Assembly (NCBI GenBank): GCA_036641735.1
Contig: JAVWEG010000061.1
Span: forward strand, 1-13,518
DNA length: 13,518 nt
Source: JAGPHI01 sp036641735
Lineage (GTDB): Bacteria > Bacillota > Clostridia > Oscillospirales > Ruminococcaceae
Direction of reading: 5' to 3'
This document shows positions 13,236-13,518 of this stretch, piece after piece. The position numbers and the translations under genes are program-made. The stretch's first letter is position 1. The number at the start of each line of letters is the position of its first letter. The notes under the pieces are model-generated. The model saw only the letters and a list, made by a program, of their open reading frames with translations. It had not been told where the DNA came from and ran no database searches.

Positions 13236-13518
13236 ATTATACCATACCAAGAACTATCAGGGAACTATAACGAGTGGATATTATGGCACAAACAAATATT
13301 AATTATACCATACCAAGAACTATCAGGGAACTATAACAGATTTTCCTATTGGTGTACTTCTCAAAATATTATACCATACCAAGAACTATCAGGGAACTAT
13401 AACTAGTGACAGCCATACCAGTGTCAGTGATAGATTATACCATACCAAGAACTATCAGGGAACTATAACCAATCGTATTCTGCCTGTGATTCAACATTAA
13501 TTATACCATACCAAGAAC
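13236..13518 (-). CRISPR. Type II-C CRISPR array: four full repeats and a fifth cut by the window edge
   Basis: The 36-bp repeats at 13236-13271, 13302-13337, 13368-13403 and 13434-13469 are identical, and the first 19 bp of a fifth lie at 13500-13518. The four spacers (13272-13301, 13338-13367, 13404-13433, 13470-13499) are each exactly 30 bp. On the minus strand the repeat begins GTTATAGTTCCC and ends GGTATGGTATAAT. The GTT-TAG start and the TATAAT end are typical of II-C repeats, so the crRNAs are read from the minus strand. The end beside cas2 is then the promoter-distal end, and the leader, if any, lies beyond the window. The lack of repeat degeneration even at this end is notable. Confidence 0.99.

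Noticed and set aside
13404..13433. CCATACCA shared between the third spacer and the repeat
   Set aside because: It is only eight bases, internal to the spacer and out of register with the repeat, so not a degenerate repeat.

Overview
The window looks like chromosomal DNA of a low-GC, strictly anaerobic Bacillota, probably a gut Clostridia-type bacterium. The evidence is AT-rich intergenic DNA, strong GGAGG ribosome binding sites, TTG and GTG starts, sigma-A type promoters, intrinsic terminators, the GGGtGRT/NifU-like gene pair typical of anaerobes, and a Cas9 of the clostridial II-C kind. A run of ten Ns (335-344) shows that it is a scaffolded draft or metagenome assembly.

Left part (1-1410): the 3' end of a purine permease gene with its terminator; a gene-poor stretch with the assembly gap; a small uncharacterised gene (566-799, minus strand) with its own promoter; and a short XRE-type regulator (1069-1281) with a palindromic operator candidate upstream. 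Next (1419-3377, minus) comes a two-gene defence cassette, an AAA15-type ATPase followed directly by an RloB-family protein, the AbiL/RloAB-type arrangement. A 29-bp direct repeat copied from the 3' end of the neighbouring GGGtGRT gene brackets it, as if the cassette had inserted at that gene end.

Middle (3619-8214): a minus-strand operon encoding a NifU-like Fe-S scaffold and the GGGtGRT protein; a plus-strand 81-residue protein with a very strong promoter and a hairpin-rich leader; and a minus-strand pair encoding a secreted or anchored protein of unknown function and a membrane phosphatase/sulfatase-superfamily enzyme.

Right part (8295-13518): a type II-C CRISPR-Cas locus, cas9 (1097 aa), cas1, cas2 and a CRISPR array with 36-bp repeats and 30-bp spacers that runs off the window. 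There is no csn2 or cas4. Repeat orientation, a TGnTATAAT element at the end of every repeat and a minus-strand terminator beside cas2 all indicate that crRNAs are transcribed on the minus strand, against the cas genes.

The most unusual feature is a 92-bp element (8295-8386) repeated at about 84% identity at 11797-11887, so that the two copies bracket cas9. No classical tracrRNA is visible. The minus strand of this element pairs partly with the CRISPR repeat and lies just downstream of a minus-strand promoter, so it is the best, though weak, tracrRNA or scaRNA-like candidate in the window.
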